64,000 nt of DNA from Streptococcus porci DSM 23759 (GCF_000423765.1 NZ_KE384089.1:11729-75728); one strand, 5' to 3'; shown: positions 44,459 through 54,197, counted from the first letter of the stretch. Notes: generated from the sequence alone by a model not told the origin. Made by a program: numbers and translations.

Positions 44459-45610
44459 ATGACAGATGATGTAAAAACGACGCGACCAAAGCGTCGTCCA
44501 AAACTAGAAGATATGCCAGGATATAAGCCTTCTATCTACAACCTGACTCAGGAACAGTTGATTGAGTGGGCGCTTGAAAATGGTGAGAAGAAGTTCCGTG
44601 CCACTCAAATCTGGGACTGGCTCTACCGTAAACGCGTGCAATCTTTTGAGGACATGTCTAATATTTCAAAAGATTTTATTGCAAAATTGGACGAGACGTT
44701 CTGCATCAATCCCCTTAAGCAGCGCATTGTTCAAGAATCTAAAGATGGTACGGTCAAGTACTTGTTTGAGTTGCCAGATGGGATGTTGATTGAAACAGTT
44801 TTAATGCGTCAGCACTATGGCCTCTCTGTCTGTGTCACTACTCAAGTAGGCTGTAATATCGGTTGTACTTTCTGTGCCTCTGGCTTGATTCCAAAGCAAC
44901 GTGATCTAGTCAGTGGCGAAATTGTGGCACAAATCATGTTGGTGCAAAAATACTTTGATGAGCGTAATGAAGGCGAACGCGTCAGCCACATTGTGGTCAT
45001 GGGAATCGGTGAGCCGCTTGACAACTATAAAAACGTCATGAACTTCCTGCGTGTCGTCAATGATGATAAGGGCTTAGCAATCGGGGCTCGCCATATCACC
45101 GTGTCAACCTCAGGTCTGGCTCATAAAATCAAGGATTTTGCAAATGAAGGAGTGCAAGTAAACCTTGCTGTTTCCCTTCACGCTCCCAACAACGACCTGC
45201 GCTCAAGTATTATGCGCATAAATCGTTCTTTCCCGCTTGAAAAACTATTTGAAGCCATTGAATACTACATCGAAACGACCAACCGTCGTGTGACTTTTGA
45301 GTACATCATGCTCAATGAAGTCAACGACCATGTTGAAAACGCTCAGGAATTGGCTGATTTGACCAAGAAGATTCGTAAGCTATCATATATCAATCTGATT
45401 CCTTATAACCCAGTTTCTGAACACGACCAGTACAGCCGTTCGACCAAGGAGCGTACAGCTGCTTTCTATGATGTTCTCAAGAAAAATGGTGTCAACTGTG
45501 TTGTCCGTCAAGAACATGGAACCGATATTGATGCGGCTTGTGGACAGTTACGTTCAAATACCATGAAAGCTGACCGTCGAAAGGCTGTGGTTGAGGCTGC
45601 CGGTAAGTGA
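44459..45610 (+). CDS. rlmN: 23S rRNA A2503 C2-methyltransferase
   Basis: The ATG at 44459 gives 383 residues; the longer frame is inside yutD. The radical-SAM cluster residues are Cys132, Cys136, Cys139 (CNIGCTFC), and the conserved late Cys361 (DAACGQLR) takes part in the methyl transfer. It modifies A2503 of 23S rRNA and A37 of some tRNAs. The VanZ-like gene overlaps its stop codon. Confidence 0.96.
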   Translation: MTDDVKTTRPKRRPKLEDMPGYKPSIYNLTQEQLIEWALENGEKKFRATQIWDWLYRKRVQSFEDMSNISKDFIAKLDETFCINPLKQRIVQESKDGTVKYLFELPDGMLIETVLMRQHYGLSVCVTTQVGCNIGCTFCASGLIPKQRDLVSGEIVAQIMLVQKYFDERNEGERVSHIVVMGIGEPLDNYKNVMNFLRVVNDDKGLAIGARHITVSTSGLAHKIKDFANEGVQVNLAVSLHAPNNDLRSSIMRINRSFPLEKLFEAIEYYIETTNRRVTFEYIMLNEVNDHVENAQELADLTKKIRKLSYINLIPYNPVSEHDQYSRSTKERTAAFYDVLKKNGVNCVVRQEHGTDIDAACGQLRSNTMKADRRKAVVEAAGK

Positions 45611-46122
45611 TGTTTGGTTTTTTTGATAATGAGGCGGAGTTGACAAAACGTGGTCGCCAGGTTACGTGGTTTTTGGTGGGGATATATGTATTTGTCTTGA
45701 TACGACTCTGTTGGGCGCCCCAGCCTTTTAAAATTGAGGGCATTGACACACCAAATATTATCTACCTAGGACGGCTTGTCTTTCTCTTAGTTCCTTTTAA
45801 CTCCTTGCTATCCTTAAATCAGCTGGATAGTTTCCAGAAACTATTCTGGGTTTTTGGGCAAAATGTGACTAATGTTTTTCTCATTTTTCCACTGATACTG
45901 GGACTTCTAGCTCTCTTTCCTCAACTTAGAAACTTAAAGAAGGTACTCTTGCTCAGCTTTGCCATTTCACTAAGTATTGAGACGGGGCAGTTAATATTAG
46001 ACTTGCTTATTGATGCCAATCGTGTCTTTGAGATTGATGATCTTTGGACAAATACCTTGGGCGGTGCTCTGGCTTATCTGGCTTACAGAGCGGTAACCAG
46101 ACGTTTCAAATCTCTCGATTGA
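45610..46122 (+). CDS. VanZ-like membrane protein
   Basis: ATG 45610 shares a base with the rlmN stop (TGATG). The 170 residues hold about four membrane helices and the VanZ pattern NVFLIFPLILGLLALFPQ, SLSIETGQLILD and DDLWTNTLGGALAYL. VanZ homologues can lower teicoplanin binding, but most chromosomal copies have unknown roles. It is in the yutD-rlmN operon. Confidence 0.87.
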   Translation: MFGFFDNEAELTKRGRQVTWFLVGIYVFVLIRLCWAPQPFKIEGIDTPNIIYLGRLVFLLVPFNSLLSLNQLDSFQKLFWVFGQNVTNVFLIFPLILGLLALFPQLRNLKKVLLLSFAISLSIETGQLILDLLIDANRVFEIDDLWTNTLGGALAYLAYRAVTRRFKSLD

Positions 46123-46147
46123 GAGATTTTTATTTGTGGGAGAAGTT

Positions 46148-46645
46148 ATGACCTATCAGCGTATTATGATTATTGGCTCGCCTGGTTCTGGCAAGTCAAC
46201 CTTAGCTCGGAAACTATCGCAAGACTTGAAGCTACCCTTGATTCATCTAGACAAGCTTAACTGGATTGATGATAAAGAGACAGTTTCAGAAGAGATTTTT
46301 CTGGAAAGGTTAAATAAAGCAGTAGCGGGGAAGTCATGGATTATTGATGGCAATTATGAGTCTTCCATGGCGCTTCGATTGAAAAGGGCAGAGCTGGTCA
46401 TCTGGCTGCAGGTACCTAGACTTATTTGTCTGTACCGAATTGTCAAACGGTTTCTGCTCAGCTTGCTGCAAGAAAATCTATCTGGTAATCCAAGGCGAAT
46501 TGACTGGGATTTTGTTCGCTTTGTCTGGAATTTTCCCAAATCCTATCAGCGGACGGAGGAACTTTTGAAGGACTTTCCGAATGTGAGTCTGTTAAGGGTG
46601 AGAGAGTGGTCAGAAATCCAGGCATTTTTGAGAGAAAATACTTAA
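46148..46645 (+). CDS. P-loop kinase-like protein (adenylate-kinase fold, FlaR/topology-modulation type)
   Basis: The 165-residue protein starts at ATG 46148 after GGGAGAAG. Walker A GSPGSGKST lies at residues 9-17, followed by LIHLDKLNW, VIDGNYESS and an Arg-rich lid region. Proteins of this type were named DNA topology modulation proteins; the name has little biochemical basis. The substrate is not known. Confidence 0.8.
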   Translation: MTYQRIMIIGSPGSGKSTLARKLSQDLKLPLIHLDKLNWIDDKETVSEEIFLERLNKAVAGKSWIIDGNYESSMALRLKRAELVIWLQVPRLICLYRIVKRFLLSLLQENLSGNPRRIDWDFVRFVWNFPKSYQRTEELLKDFPNVSLLRVREWSEIQAFLRENT

Positions 46646-46705
46646 TCCTCTAGGGCTAAGGCACCAGATGGAAGTTATGATGTGATTTAATAGTTAGGGA
46701 AAAAG

Positions 46706-48448
46706 ATGCAAATTATTTCTAAACTGTGGTGGTTTTTTAATCAAGAGAAACGCCGTTATATGATTGGAATTGTGGCACTGAGTTTAGTTGCGGTGCTCAA
46801 TTTGGTTCCTCCATTTGTTATGGGGGTTATTGTTGACCGCATCGCTAGTCAGAATTTGACAAGTGTGGATTTGGTAATCAATATTGTTTACTTATTGCTA
46901 GCGGCGCTAGGCATGTATTTCTTACGCTATGTTTGGCGTATGTATATTTTTGGGACTTCCTATCGTTTGGGACAAATCATGCGTTTTCGACTTTTCGAGC
47001 ATTTTACCCAAATGTCCCCATCTTTCTATCAGAAGTATCGAACGGGCGATTTGATGGCTCACGCAACCAATGATATTAACTCCTTGACCAGATTGGCGGG
47101 CGGGGGAGTCATGTCTGCAGTGGACGCGTCGGTGACTGCTCTTGTGACCTTAGCGACCATGTTCTTTAGCATTTCTTGGCAAATGACAGTTGTTTCGATT
47201 ATTCCTCTCCCTTTCATGGCTCTAGCCACTAGCCGTTTGGGACGAAAAAATCACGAGTCTTTCCGCCAGTCACAAGCCGCTTTTTCAGAGTTGAATAATA
47301 AGGTTCAAGAGTCGGTGTCGGGCATTAAAGTGACTAAGTCCTTTGGTTATCAGAAGCAAGAAGCGCAAGCTTTTCAAGACGTCAATCAGGCTGCTTTTGA
47401 GAAAAATATGGTTTCCATGAAGTATAATTCCATGTTTGATCCTACGGTTATGCTCTTTGTCGGTGCTTCCTATGTTCTGACCCTTTTGGTTGGTTCTTTT
47501 ATGGCACAAGCAGGGCAGGTCACAGTCGGGAATCTGGTGACCTTTGTGACCTATCTGGATATGTTGGTTTGGCCATTGATGGCGATTGGTTTCCTCTTTA
47601 ATATTACTCAACGCGGAAATGTCTCTTACGACCGCATCTCTGAACTTTTGAACCAAGAATCTGATGTTCAGGAATCAGAGCATCCGATTGAGTCGATTTC
47701 AAATGGCCGTTTGGAATACGATATTAACTCCTTTACATATGAGGGAGAACCGACCTTAGCAGGTGTTCATTTTAGTCTTGAAAAAGGTCAAACTCTGGGG
47801 CTTGTTGGTCAGACGGGTTCAGGTAAGACGACTTTGATTAAGTTGCTACTGCGTGAGTATGATATCAATGATGGTAGTATCAAACTTGATGGGCATGATA
47901 TTCGTGATTACCGTTTAGCTGATTTGCGTAGTCTTATGGGCTATGTGCCTCAAGACCAATTTCTCTTTGCAACATCCATCTTAGAGAATGTTCGTTTCGG
48001 AAATCCTGCTCTGCCATTGGAACAAGTGAAAAAAGCAACAAAGCTGGCTCATGTTTATGAGGATATCCAGCTCCTGCCTGATGGCTTTAGCACCCTTATC
48101 GGTGAAAAAGGTGTTTCTCTTTCTGGAGGGCAAAAGCAGCGCTTAGCCATGAGTCGAGCAATGATTTTGGATCCTGATATCTTGATATTGGATGATAGTC
48201 TATCTGCCGTAGATGCTAAAACTGAGCATGCCATTATTGAAAATCTTAAAGCTACTCGCCAGGATAAGACGACGATTATCACAGCTCATAGGTTAAGTGC
48301 GGTTGTCCATGCGAATTTGATTTTGGTTATGCAGGACGGTCGTATCATTGAACGAGGAACTCACCAGGAACTCCTGGCGCAAGATGGATGGTATGCGGAG
48401 ACCTATGCTAGCCAGCAATTAGATATGGAGGAAGCTGATGAAAACTAA
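46706..48448 (+). CDS. Heterodimeric ABC exporter, subunit 1 (degenerate catalytic site)
   Basis: The 580 residues have six membrane helices (about 15-305) and an ATPase domain. Walker A is GQTGSGKTT, the signature is LSGGQ, and Walker B reads ILILDDSLSAVD: the usual catalytic Glu is Asp. This mark identifies the non-hydrolytic partner of heterodimeric exporters such as LmrCD, BmrCD or TM287/288. Its stop overlaps the second subunit by 11 bp. The likely role is export of drugs or lipids; the real substrate cannot be told. Confidence 0.9.
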   Translation: MQIISKLWWFFNQEKRRYMIGIVALSLVAVLNLVPPFVMGVIVDRIASQNLTSVDLVINIVYLLLAALGMYFLRYVWRMYIFGTSYRLGQIMRFRLFEHFTQMSPSFYQKYRTGDLMAHATNDINSLTRLAGGGVMSAVDASVTALVTLATMFFSISWQMTVVSIIPLPFMALATSRLGRKNHESFRQSQAAFSELNNKVQESVSGIKVTKSFGYQKQEAQAFQDVNQAAFEKNMVSMKYNSMFDPTVMLFVGASYVLTLLVGSFMAQAGQVTVGNLVTFVTYLDMLVWPLMAIGFLFNITQRGNVSYDRISELLNQESDVQESEHPIESISNGRLEYDINSFTYEGEPTLAGVHFSLEKGQTLGLVGQTGSGKTTLIKLLLREYDINDGSIKLDGHDIRDYRLADLRSLMGYVPQDQFLFATSILENVRFGNPALPLEQVKKATKLAHVYEDIQLLPDGFSTLIGEKGVSLSGGQKQRLAMSRAMILDPDILILDDSLSAVDAKTEHAIIENLKATRQDKTTIITAHRLSAVVHANLILVMQDGRIIERGTHQELLAQDGWYAETYASQQLDMEEADEN

Positions 48449-50189
48449 TCAAAGTCAATGGGCTGTACTGAAACGTCTCCTGTCTTATTTGAAAAACTAC
48501 AAGTGGCTGACCTTTTTGGCTCTTGCCTTTCTCTTGACGACAACGGTTTTACAGACGGTTATTCCTCTGGTAGCCAGTCGCTTTATCGATGATTATCTGG
48601 GCAATATGACCCATACAGCCGTTTTTATTTTGACTGCCTACTATGTGCTCTATCTTTTGCGCGCAGCTTTTTCCTATCTGGGAAACCTTCTTTTTGCCCG
48701 CGTGTCTTACAGCATTGTCCGTGACATTCGCCGCGATGCTTTTGCCAATATGGAACGATTGGGTATGTCTTATTTTGATAAAACACCTGCGGGTTCTATC
48801 GTTTCTCGTTTAACAAATGATACGGAGTCCATCAGCGAGATGTTTTCGGGCATTTTATCCAGCTTCATCTCAGCCATCTTTGTTTTCACAGTGACCCTTT
48901 ATACGATGCTAATCTTAGACGTCAAATTGACCGGTCTGGTTGCGATTTTCTTGCCCTTTATTTTTATCTTGGTAAATCTCTATCGCAAGAAGTCAACAGC
49001 TGTCATTGAGAAAACACGTTCCCTACTATCAGACATTAACTCTAAATTGGCTGAAAGCATCGAAGGGATTCGCATTATTCAGGCCTTCAATCAAGAAGAA
49101 CGTCTCAAGGATGAATTTGATGCCATCAATGAGGAGCATGTACTCTACTCAAATCGCTTCATGGCTCTGGACAGCCTCATGCTTCGCCCTGCCATGTCCC
49201 TTTTAAAACTTCTCGCCTACGCCGTGCTTATGGCCTACTTTGGTATGATTGGGATGAAAATGGCAGTGACGGCAGGGACAATCTACGCCTTTATCCAATA
49301 TGTCAACCGTCTTTTTGATCCGCTAATCGAGGTTAGTCAGAACTTCTCGACTCTGCAAACTTCTATGGTATCGGCCGGCCGTGTCTTTAAGTTAATTGAC
49401 GAGACATGCTTTGAGCCTGTTCAGGTGGAAAATAGCAGAGCAAGGGTTGCGGAGGGTAATATCACTTTTAAAAATGTCAGCTTTTCTTATGACGGTAGCC
49501 GTAAGATTCTTGATGATATTTCCTTTGAAGTGAAAAAGGGGGAGACCATCGCCTTTGTTGGGCATACAGGATCTGGAAAATCGTCTATTATTAATGTTTT
49601 TATGCGCTTCTATGAATTTTCAGAAGGGCAGGTTCTGCTGGACGGTGTGGACATTCGTGATTACAGCCAGGCTGAATTGCGTAAGAATATTGGTCTGGTT
49701 CTGCAAGATCCTTTTCTCTACCACGGCACAATCAAGTCAAATATTGCCATGTATCAGAAGCTGACGGATCAAGACATTCAGGCAGCAGCCGAGTTTGTAG
49801 ATGCAGACCAGTTCATTCAGAAGTTACCTGAGAAATATGAAGCTCCAGTCTCAGAACGAGGGTCATCTTTCTCGACTGGTCAGCGCCAGCTTTTGGCCTT
49901 TGCCAGGACAGTAGCTAGCCAACCTAAAATTCTTATACTAGATGAGGCAACGGCTAATATTGACTCTGAAACGGAGAGTATCGTGCAAAATTCTCTGGCT
50001 AAAATGCGTCAGGGGCGGACGACTATCGCTATCGCTCACCGCTTATCAACAATTCAAGATGCTAACTGCATCTATGTTCTTGACAAAGGACGAATTATCG
50101 AGTCGGGAACGCACGAGGAACTTCTAGCCCTTGGTGGCACCTACCACAAGATGTATGAGCTCCAAGCAGGTGCCATGCAAAGAGATTAA
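48438..50189 (+). CDS. Heterodimeric ABC exporter, subunit 2
   Basis: The 583-residue partner has the same layout. Walker A is GHTGSGKSS and Walker B ILILDEATANID with the catalytic Glu, but the signature reads FSTGQ instead of LSGGQ. The combined active site (its Walker A/B with LSGGQ from subunit 1) is complete, and the other site is degenerate, as expected. It overlaps subunit 1, which couples their translation. Confidence 0.9.
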   Translation: MKTNQSQWAVLKRLLSYLKNYKWLTFLALAFLLTTTVLQTVIPLVASRFIDDYLGNMTHTAVFILTAYYVLYLLRAAFSYLGNLLFARVSYSIVRDIRRDAFANMERLGMSYFDKTPAGSIVSRLTNDTESISEMFSGILSSFISAIFVFTVTLYTMLILDVKLTGLVAIFLPFIFILVNLYRKKSTAVIEKTRSLLSDINSKLAESIEGIRIIQAFNQEERLKDEFDAINEEHVLYSNRFMALDSLMLRPAMSLLKLLAYAVLMAYFGMIGMKMAVTAGTIYAFIQYVNRLFDPLIEVSQNFSTLQTSMVSAGRVFKLIDETCFEPVQVENSRARVAEGNITFKNVSFSYDGSRKILDDISFEVKKGETIAFVGHTGSGKSSIINVFMRFYEFSEGQVLLDGVDIRDYSQAELRKNIGLVLQDPFLYHGTIKSNIAMYQKLTDQDIQAAAEFVDADQFIQKLPEKYEAPVSERGSSFSTGQRQLLAFARTVASQPKILILDEATANIDSETESIVQNSLAKMRQGRTTIAIAHRLSTIQDANCIYVLDKGRIIESGTHEELLALGGTYHKMYELQAGAMQRD

Positions 50190-50196
50190 AACAAGA

Positions 50197-50230
50197 ACCT
50201 TCTAGCGATTCGTTAGAAGGTTGCTTTGTG
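50197..50230. terminator. Terminator-like hairpin after the ABC pair
   Basis: AACCTTCTAGC (50197-50207) pairs with GTTAGAAGGTT (50212-50222) with one G-U pair; the tail is weak in T. Confidence 0.6.
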
Positions 50231-50246
50231 TCGATAAATTAGGGAT

Positions 50247-50645
50247 TTAAAAATATCCCCAAACCTTTCCTATCAAGACGATGGCGTACCCTGCAAGCAA
50301 AAAAGGGATAAAAGCTATTGTTTTTTGCTTGTTAAGCTTTAGCAGATAAAAGGCAATACCGAGTAGGCTAGCCAACTGCACCGTCCAAAGGAGCTCAGTC
50401 AGATGAATGGACAATCCAAGGGTGGCTAGATAGAAAAAATCTCCTGCCCCGATGGCAATGTTTCTAATGATTGAAAAAATCCCCAATAGACAAAGAAGCA
50501 AAAATGTCAGATTAGCAGGGTAGAAGGGCAACAGAATCAAGGTCATGACTAGCCAGATGATGAGTGGGTATTCCTGACTTTTTAAGTCGAAGTAGCTGAG
50601 AATAAGACCTAGGATAAAGGTGTAGCTGTAAAAAATAGTGTTCAT
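50247..50645 (-). CDS. Short A24 family prepilin peptidase-like protein
   Basis: The 132-residue membrane protein keeps both aspartates of the A24 peptidase family: Asp20 in SYFDLKSQEYP and Asp69 in the GAGD motif (GxGD type). It lacks the N-terminal methylase domain of full-length PilD/ComC, which is about 90 residues longer. It may be a peptidase-only enzyme that processes competence pseudopilins, or a second, special copy. No pilin genes are in the window. Confidence 0.75.
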   Translation of the reverse strand: MNTIFYSYTFILGLILSYFDLKSQEYPLIIWLVMTLILLPFYPANLTFLLLCLLGIFSIIRNIAIGAGDFFYLATLGLSIHLTELLWTVQLASLLGIAFYLLKLNKQKTIAFIPFLLAGYAIVLIGKVWGYF

Positions 50646-50679
50646 ACTTGTCTATTCGTAAAGTCAAAGTGTTATTGTC

Positions 50680-50782
50680 ATTTGAATTAGCATTGATACA
50701 TTGTCACTTTCTGCTTGCCATACTCTTATTGCCCGCACCTCAGTTCATTACCTGAAAGCTAATTCATTCGACTATATCTCTT
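50680..50782. repeat. Dispersed intergenic repeat, copy 1
   Basis: About 100 bp with ATTGTCACTTTCTGCTTGCC, GCACCTCAG, CTGAAAGCTAATTCATTCG and ACTATAT in this order. The same order recurs at 57684-57786 with roughly four of five bases alike by eye. Confidence 0.7.
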
Positions 50783-50869
50783 GAGATGTGGCTGAAAAGT
50801 TCAGAGAAACACTAAAGCATAGCTAAAATTCATTGAAAAGTGTATGATAAAAGAGACGGGAGGTTTGAG

Positions 50870-51592
50870 ATGAAAAAATTATTTATTGTGGGAGATGTTC
50901 ATGGGGAATATGACCTTTTGAAAGACTTACTCAAGCACTGGGATAGGGAGACTCAGCAACTGGTCTTTTTGGGTGATTTGGCTGACCGAGGTCCGAAATC
51001 TAAGGAATGCTTTGAATTGGTTAGACAGTTGGTCAGTAAGGAGCATGCTGTTTGTGTAACTGGTAACCACGAAGATATGATTTTGCGCTGGTTGGAAAAC
51101 CCAGAGCAAAAGATGAATTGGTATCTGAAAAATGGAGCAGAGACAACATTTGACAGTCTGTTTTATCCTGGCATTGTTAAGGAAAAATCTCCTGTGGAAA
51201 TCGCTGAGCTTTTTAAGAAAGATTACGCTGACTTGCTGGACTTTATTCGAAATCTTCCGACTTACTATGAACACCCTTATGCAATCTGCGTTCATGCAGG
51301 TTTTGATTTAACTTTGGATGATTATCGGACTACGGACCCTTATGATGCTATCTGGATTCGAGAAGATTTTTACGATAGCCAGATTGTCCCAGATAAATTG
51401 ATTGTCCATGGTCACACGCCGGTGATTTCGATTCGTCAAGATTCTAGCCAAACACAGTTTTTTTATCAGAAAAACAAGCTCAACATTGATGGCGGAGCAG
51501 TCTATTACGGCAGTCTTCACGGAGTTGTTATCGGGGAGGAGGGCCTTGAGGCGGACTATCAAATCTTCCATCCAAAGTATTTAAAAAACTAA
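50870..51592 (+). CDS. Metallophosphoesterase (PPP-type protein phosphatase family)
   Basis: ATG 50870 follows GGGAGG; length 240 residues. Metal motifs are GDVHGEYDLL, GDLADRGPKS, GNHEDM and the late GHTP. The family includes PrpA/PrpB-like Ser/Thr phosphatases and Ap4A hydrolases. The substrate cannot be decided. It is not linked to a PASTA kinase here. Confidence 0.88.
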   Translation: MKKLFIVGDVHGEYDLLKDLLKHWDRETQQLVFLGDLADRGPKSKECFELVRQLVSKEHAVCVTGNHEDMILRWLENPEQKMNWYLKNGAETTFDSLFYPGIVKEKSPVEIAELFKKDYADLLDFIRNLPTYYEHPYAICVHAGFDLTLDDYRTTDPYDAIWIREDFYDSQIVPDKLIVHGHTPVISIRQDSSQTQFFYQKNKLNIDGGAVYYGSLHGVVIGEEGLEADYQIFHPKYLKN

Positions 51593-51682
51593 ATAGTCCG
51601 TTCTAGGGAACATTTTCCTGAAAACTGCAATCGTTTGCAAAAATCGCTTGAAAAAGGGCAGTTTTTTTGGTACTATTTCTAT

Positions 51683-51910
51683 ATGAAAACACTTTATGAT
51701 GTGCAGCAGTTATTGAAACGATTTGGCATTATTATCTATCTAGGCAAGCGCCTTTTTGACATTGAACTCATGAAAATTGAACTTGAAGGGCTTTATCAAA
51801 ATGGCTTGATTGATAAGGATGATTATATCTTGGCTGAATTGATTTTAAGGCGGGAGCATCGTTTAGAAATGGAGAAAGAAACGAATGGCGAAAAAACTTT
51901 TAGGGATTGA
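51683..51910 (+). CDS. yqgQ: YqgQ family protein (DUF910)
   Basis: The 75-residue protein MKTLYDVQQLLKRFG... matches Bacillus YqgQ, a small helical protein of unknown role that also precedes glcK there. Its last 26 bases overlap glcK. The likely -10 is TACTATTTC-like sequence before the ATG; no better promoter is visible. Confidence 0.85.
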   Translation: MKTLYDVQQLLKRFGIIIYLGKRLFDIELMKIELEGLYQNGLIDKDDYILAELILRREHRLEMEKETNGEKTFRD

Positions 51911-52856
51911 CCTAGGTGGCACAACTATTAAATTTGGGATTTTGACTTTGGAAGGTCACGTTCAGGAAAAATGGGCGATTGAGACCAACATTTTGGAAGA
52001 TGGCAAGCACATCGTTCCTGATATTGTTGCTTCTATTAAGCATCGCTTGGACCTTTATGGATTGACAAAAGACGATTTTGTGGGAATTGGAATGGGGTCT
52101 CCTGGGGCTGTTGACCGTGAGAAAAAAACGGTTACGGGAGCTTTTAATCTCAACTGGAAAGAGACGCAAAAAGTAGGCTCTGTCATCGAAGCTGAGACAG
52201 GCATTCCTTTTGCTATTGATAATGATGCTAATGTGGCAGCTTTAGGGGAGCGCTGGGTTGGTGCTGGTGAAAACAATCCTGACGTGGTCTTTATGACTCT
52301 GGGAACTGGTGTCGGTGGTGGTATCATTGCAGATGGTAATCTGATTCACGGTGTGGCAGGTGCTGGTGGGGAAATTGGACATATGATTGTCGAACCTGAG
52401 CATGGTTTTGCTTGCACTTGTGGCAATGAAGGCTGTCTTGAAACCGTTGCCTCTGCGACGGGTGTTGTTCGTGTAGCGCGTCTCTTGGCTGAGAGCTATG
52501 AAGGCGACTCAGCTATAAAATCCAGCATTGATAATGGCGAAGCAGTAAGCAGTAAAGATATTTTTACAGCAGCTCAGGCAGGCGATACATTTGCAGATTC
52601 TGTCGTTGAAAAAGTTGGTTTCTATCTGGGTCTTGCTGCGGCAAATCTTGGAAACATTCTCAATCCTGATTCGGTCGTGGTTGGTGGAGGCGTATCTGCC
52701 GCAGGAGAGTTTTTGCGTAGCCGCATTGAAAAACATTTTAATCGCTTTGCTTTCCCGCAAGTTCGTAAAACGACCAAGGTTAAAATTGCAGAGCTTGGTA
52801 ATGACGCAGGTATCATTGGTGCAGCTAGTTTGGCTCAACAATTTGTTCAAAACTAA
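51885..52856 (+). CDS. glcK: Glucokinase (ROK family)
   Basis: The 323-residue kinase phosphorylates glucose. LGIDLGGTTIKFGI binds phosphate, GTGVGGGII and EIGHMIVEP are sugar-site segments, and CTCGNEGCLE is the ROK zinc motif. It would use the glucose released by MalQ. It overlaps yqgQ by 26 bp, and a rhodanese-like gene follows after nine bases, an order also seen in other Firmicutes. Confidence 0.95.
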   Translation: MAKKLLGIDLGGTTIKFGILTLEGHVQEKWAIETNILEDGKHIVPDIVASIKHRLDLYGLTKDDFVGIGMGSPGAVDREKKTVTGAFNLNWKETQKVGSVIEAETGIPFAIDNDANVAALGERWVGAGENNPDVVFMTLGTGVGGGIIADGNLIHGVAGAGGEIGHMIVEPEHGFACTCGNEGCLETVASATGVVRVARLLAESYEGDSAIKSSIDNGEAVSSKDIFTAAQAGDTFADSVVEKVGFYLGLAAANLGNILNPDSVVVGGGVSAAGEFLRSRIEKHFNRFAFPQVRKTTKVKIAELGNDAGIIGAASLAQQFVQN

Positions 52857-52865
52857 GGAGAGATT

Positions 52866-53255
52866 ATGACCCCTTTATCTATTGCTCTTTGGATTATTCT
52901 AATTATCTGGGTAGCCTATTTGGTTTGGAATTATATCCGTGTTCGTCGAGCGGCAACCTTTCTTAACTCTGATGATTTTGAAGTAAAAATGCAGGGCGCA
53001 CAGCTGATTGATATCAGGGACACGGGTAGTTTCCGAAAAAGTCATATCCTGAGAGCTCGCAATCTGCCAGCGCCTGGCTTTGCCCAATCTATCAGTGCTC
53101 TTCGTAAGGACAAGCCTGTCTTGCTCTATGATGCTACGCGAGGAACAGAACTTCCTAAAGTCATCACAATCCTAAAAAAGGCTGGTTTTAAGGACATTTA
53201 TGTTCTCAAAGACGGTTTTGATTACTGGAAAGGAAAAGTCAAGACAGGGAAATAA
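52866..53255 (+). CDS. Membrane-anchored rhodanese-like protein without catalytic Cys
   Basis: The 129 residues have one N-terminal helix (about 4-24) and a cytoplasmic rhodanese domain (about 40-129; QLIDIRDTGSFRKSHI). The active-site loop reads YDATRGTELP: the catalytic Cys position holds Asp. The domain therefore probably binds rather than transfers sulfur. It ends the yqgQ-glcK operon. Confidence 0.85.
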   Translation: MTPLSIALWIILIIWVAYLVWNYIRVRRAATFLNSDDFEVKMQGAQLIDIRDTGSFRKSHILRARNLPAPGFAQSISALRKDKPVLLYDATRGTELPKVITILKKAGFKDIYVLKDGFDYWKGKVKTGK

Positions 53256-53260
53256 AGGAT

Positions 53261-53287
53261 ATAGCTGGGCAACTGCTCAGCTTTTAT
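53261..53287 (+). terminator. Terminator after the rhodanese-like gene
   Basis: AGCTGGGC pairs with GCTCAGCT with one G-U pair (about 53263-53282), followed by TTTTATA. Confidence 0.72.
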
Positions 53288-53365
53288 AGTACACGAGAAA
53301 ACGCTTATTATAGCATAGACTTTGTTTGAATCAAGACAGAAAGCTAGTCAGGTTACTTTGAAAAG

Positions 53366-53373
53366 TGTATAAT
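53366..53373 (+). promoter_or_regulatory. pflA promoter (extended -10)
   Basis: TGTATAAT (53366-53373); the -35 is poor. Confidence 0.55.
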
Positions 53374-53405
53374 GAAAGTAAGAAAAACGGTTACAAGGAG
53401 ATAAG

Positions 53406-54197
53406 ATGACTGAGATTGATTATAAGAAAGTGACAGGTTTGGTTCACTCCACAGAAAGTTTTGGCTCAGTTGACGGACCAGGTATTCGCTTTATTGTCTT
53501 TTTGCAAGGCTGCAAGCTTCGCTGTCAATATTGCCACAACCCAGACACTTGGGAAATGGTGTCAAATAAAGCAACAGAACGTACAGTAGAAGATGTCTTG
53601 AATGAAGCACTTAATTTCCGCCATTTTTGGGGTAAAAATGGAGGGATTACTGTTTCAGGTGGGGAAGCCATGCTTCAAATCGAGTTTTTAACAGCCCTCT
53701 TTACAGAGGCTAAAAAGCTCGGGATCCATACTACTTTAGATACTTGTGGATTTGCTTATCGACCAACGCCTGAATACCATGAGATTTTAGATAAATTGTT
53801 AGCCGTGACGGACTTGATTTTGCTGGACTTGAAAGAAATTGACCCTGAACAGCATAAATTCGTGACGCGTCAGCCAAATACCAATATCCTTAAGTTTGCT
53901 CGCTATTTGTCTGACAAGGGGATTCCGGTTTGGATTCGACACGTTTTGGTGCCAGGTTTGACGGATATTGACGAGCATTTGATTGAACTTGGCAAATTTG
54001 TTAAAACATTGAAAAATGTTGATAAGTTTGAAATTCTGCCTTACCACACCATGGGTGAATTCAAATGGCGTGAACTAGGCATTCCATATCCGCTTGAGGG
54101 GGTCAAACCTCCGACACGCGAACGGGTCCAAAACGCTAAAGACCTGATGGAAACAGAAAGTTATACGGACTATATGAAACGCATGCAAAATGCATAA
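53406..54197 (+). CDS. pflA: Pyruvate formate-lyase activating enzyme
   Basis: The 263-residue radical-SAM enzyme has Cys36, Cys40 and Cys43 (CKLRCQYC), and GGEAMLQ. It installs the glycyl radical on PflB under anaerobic conditions, which lets the cell make formate and acetyl-CoA from pyruvate. pflB is not in the window. Start ATG 53406 follows AAGGAGAT. Confidence 0.95.
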   Translation: MTEIDYKKVTGLVHSTESFGSVDGPGIRFIVFLQGCKLRCQYCHNPDTWEMVSNKATERTVEDVLNEALNFRHFWGKNGGITVSGGEAMLQIEFLTALFTEAKKLGIHTTLDTCGFAYRPTPEYHEILDKLLAVTDLILLDLKEIDPEQHKFVTRQPNTNILKFARYLSDKGIPVWIRHVLVPGLTDIDEHLIELGKFVKTLKNVDKFEILPYHTMGEFKWRELGIPYPLEGVKPPTRERVQNAKDLMETESYTDYMKRMQNA

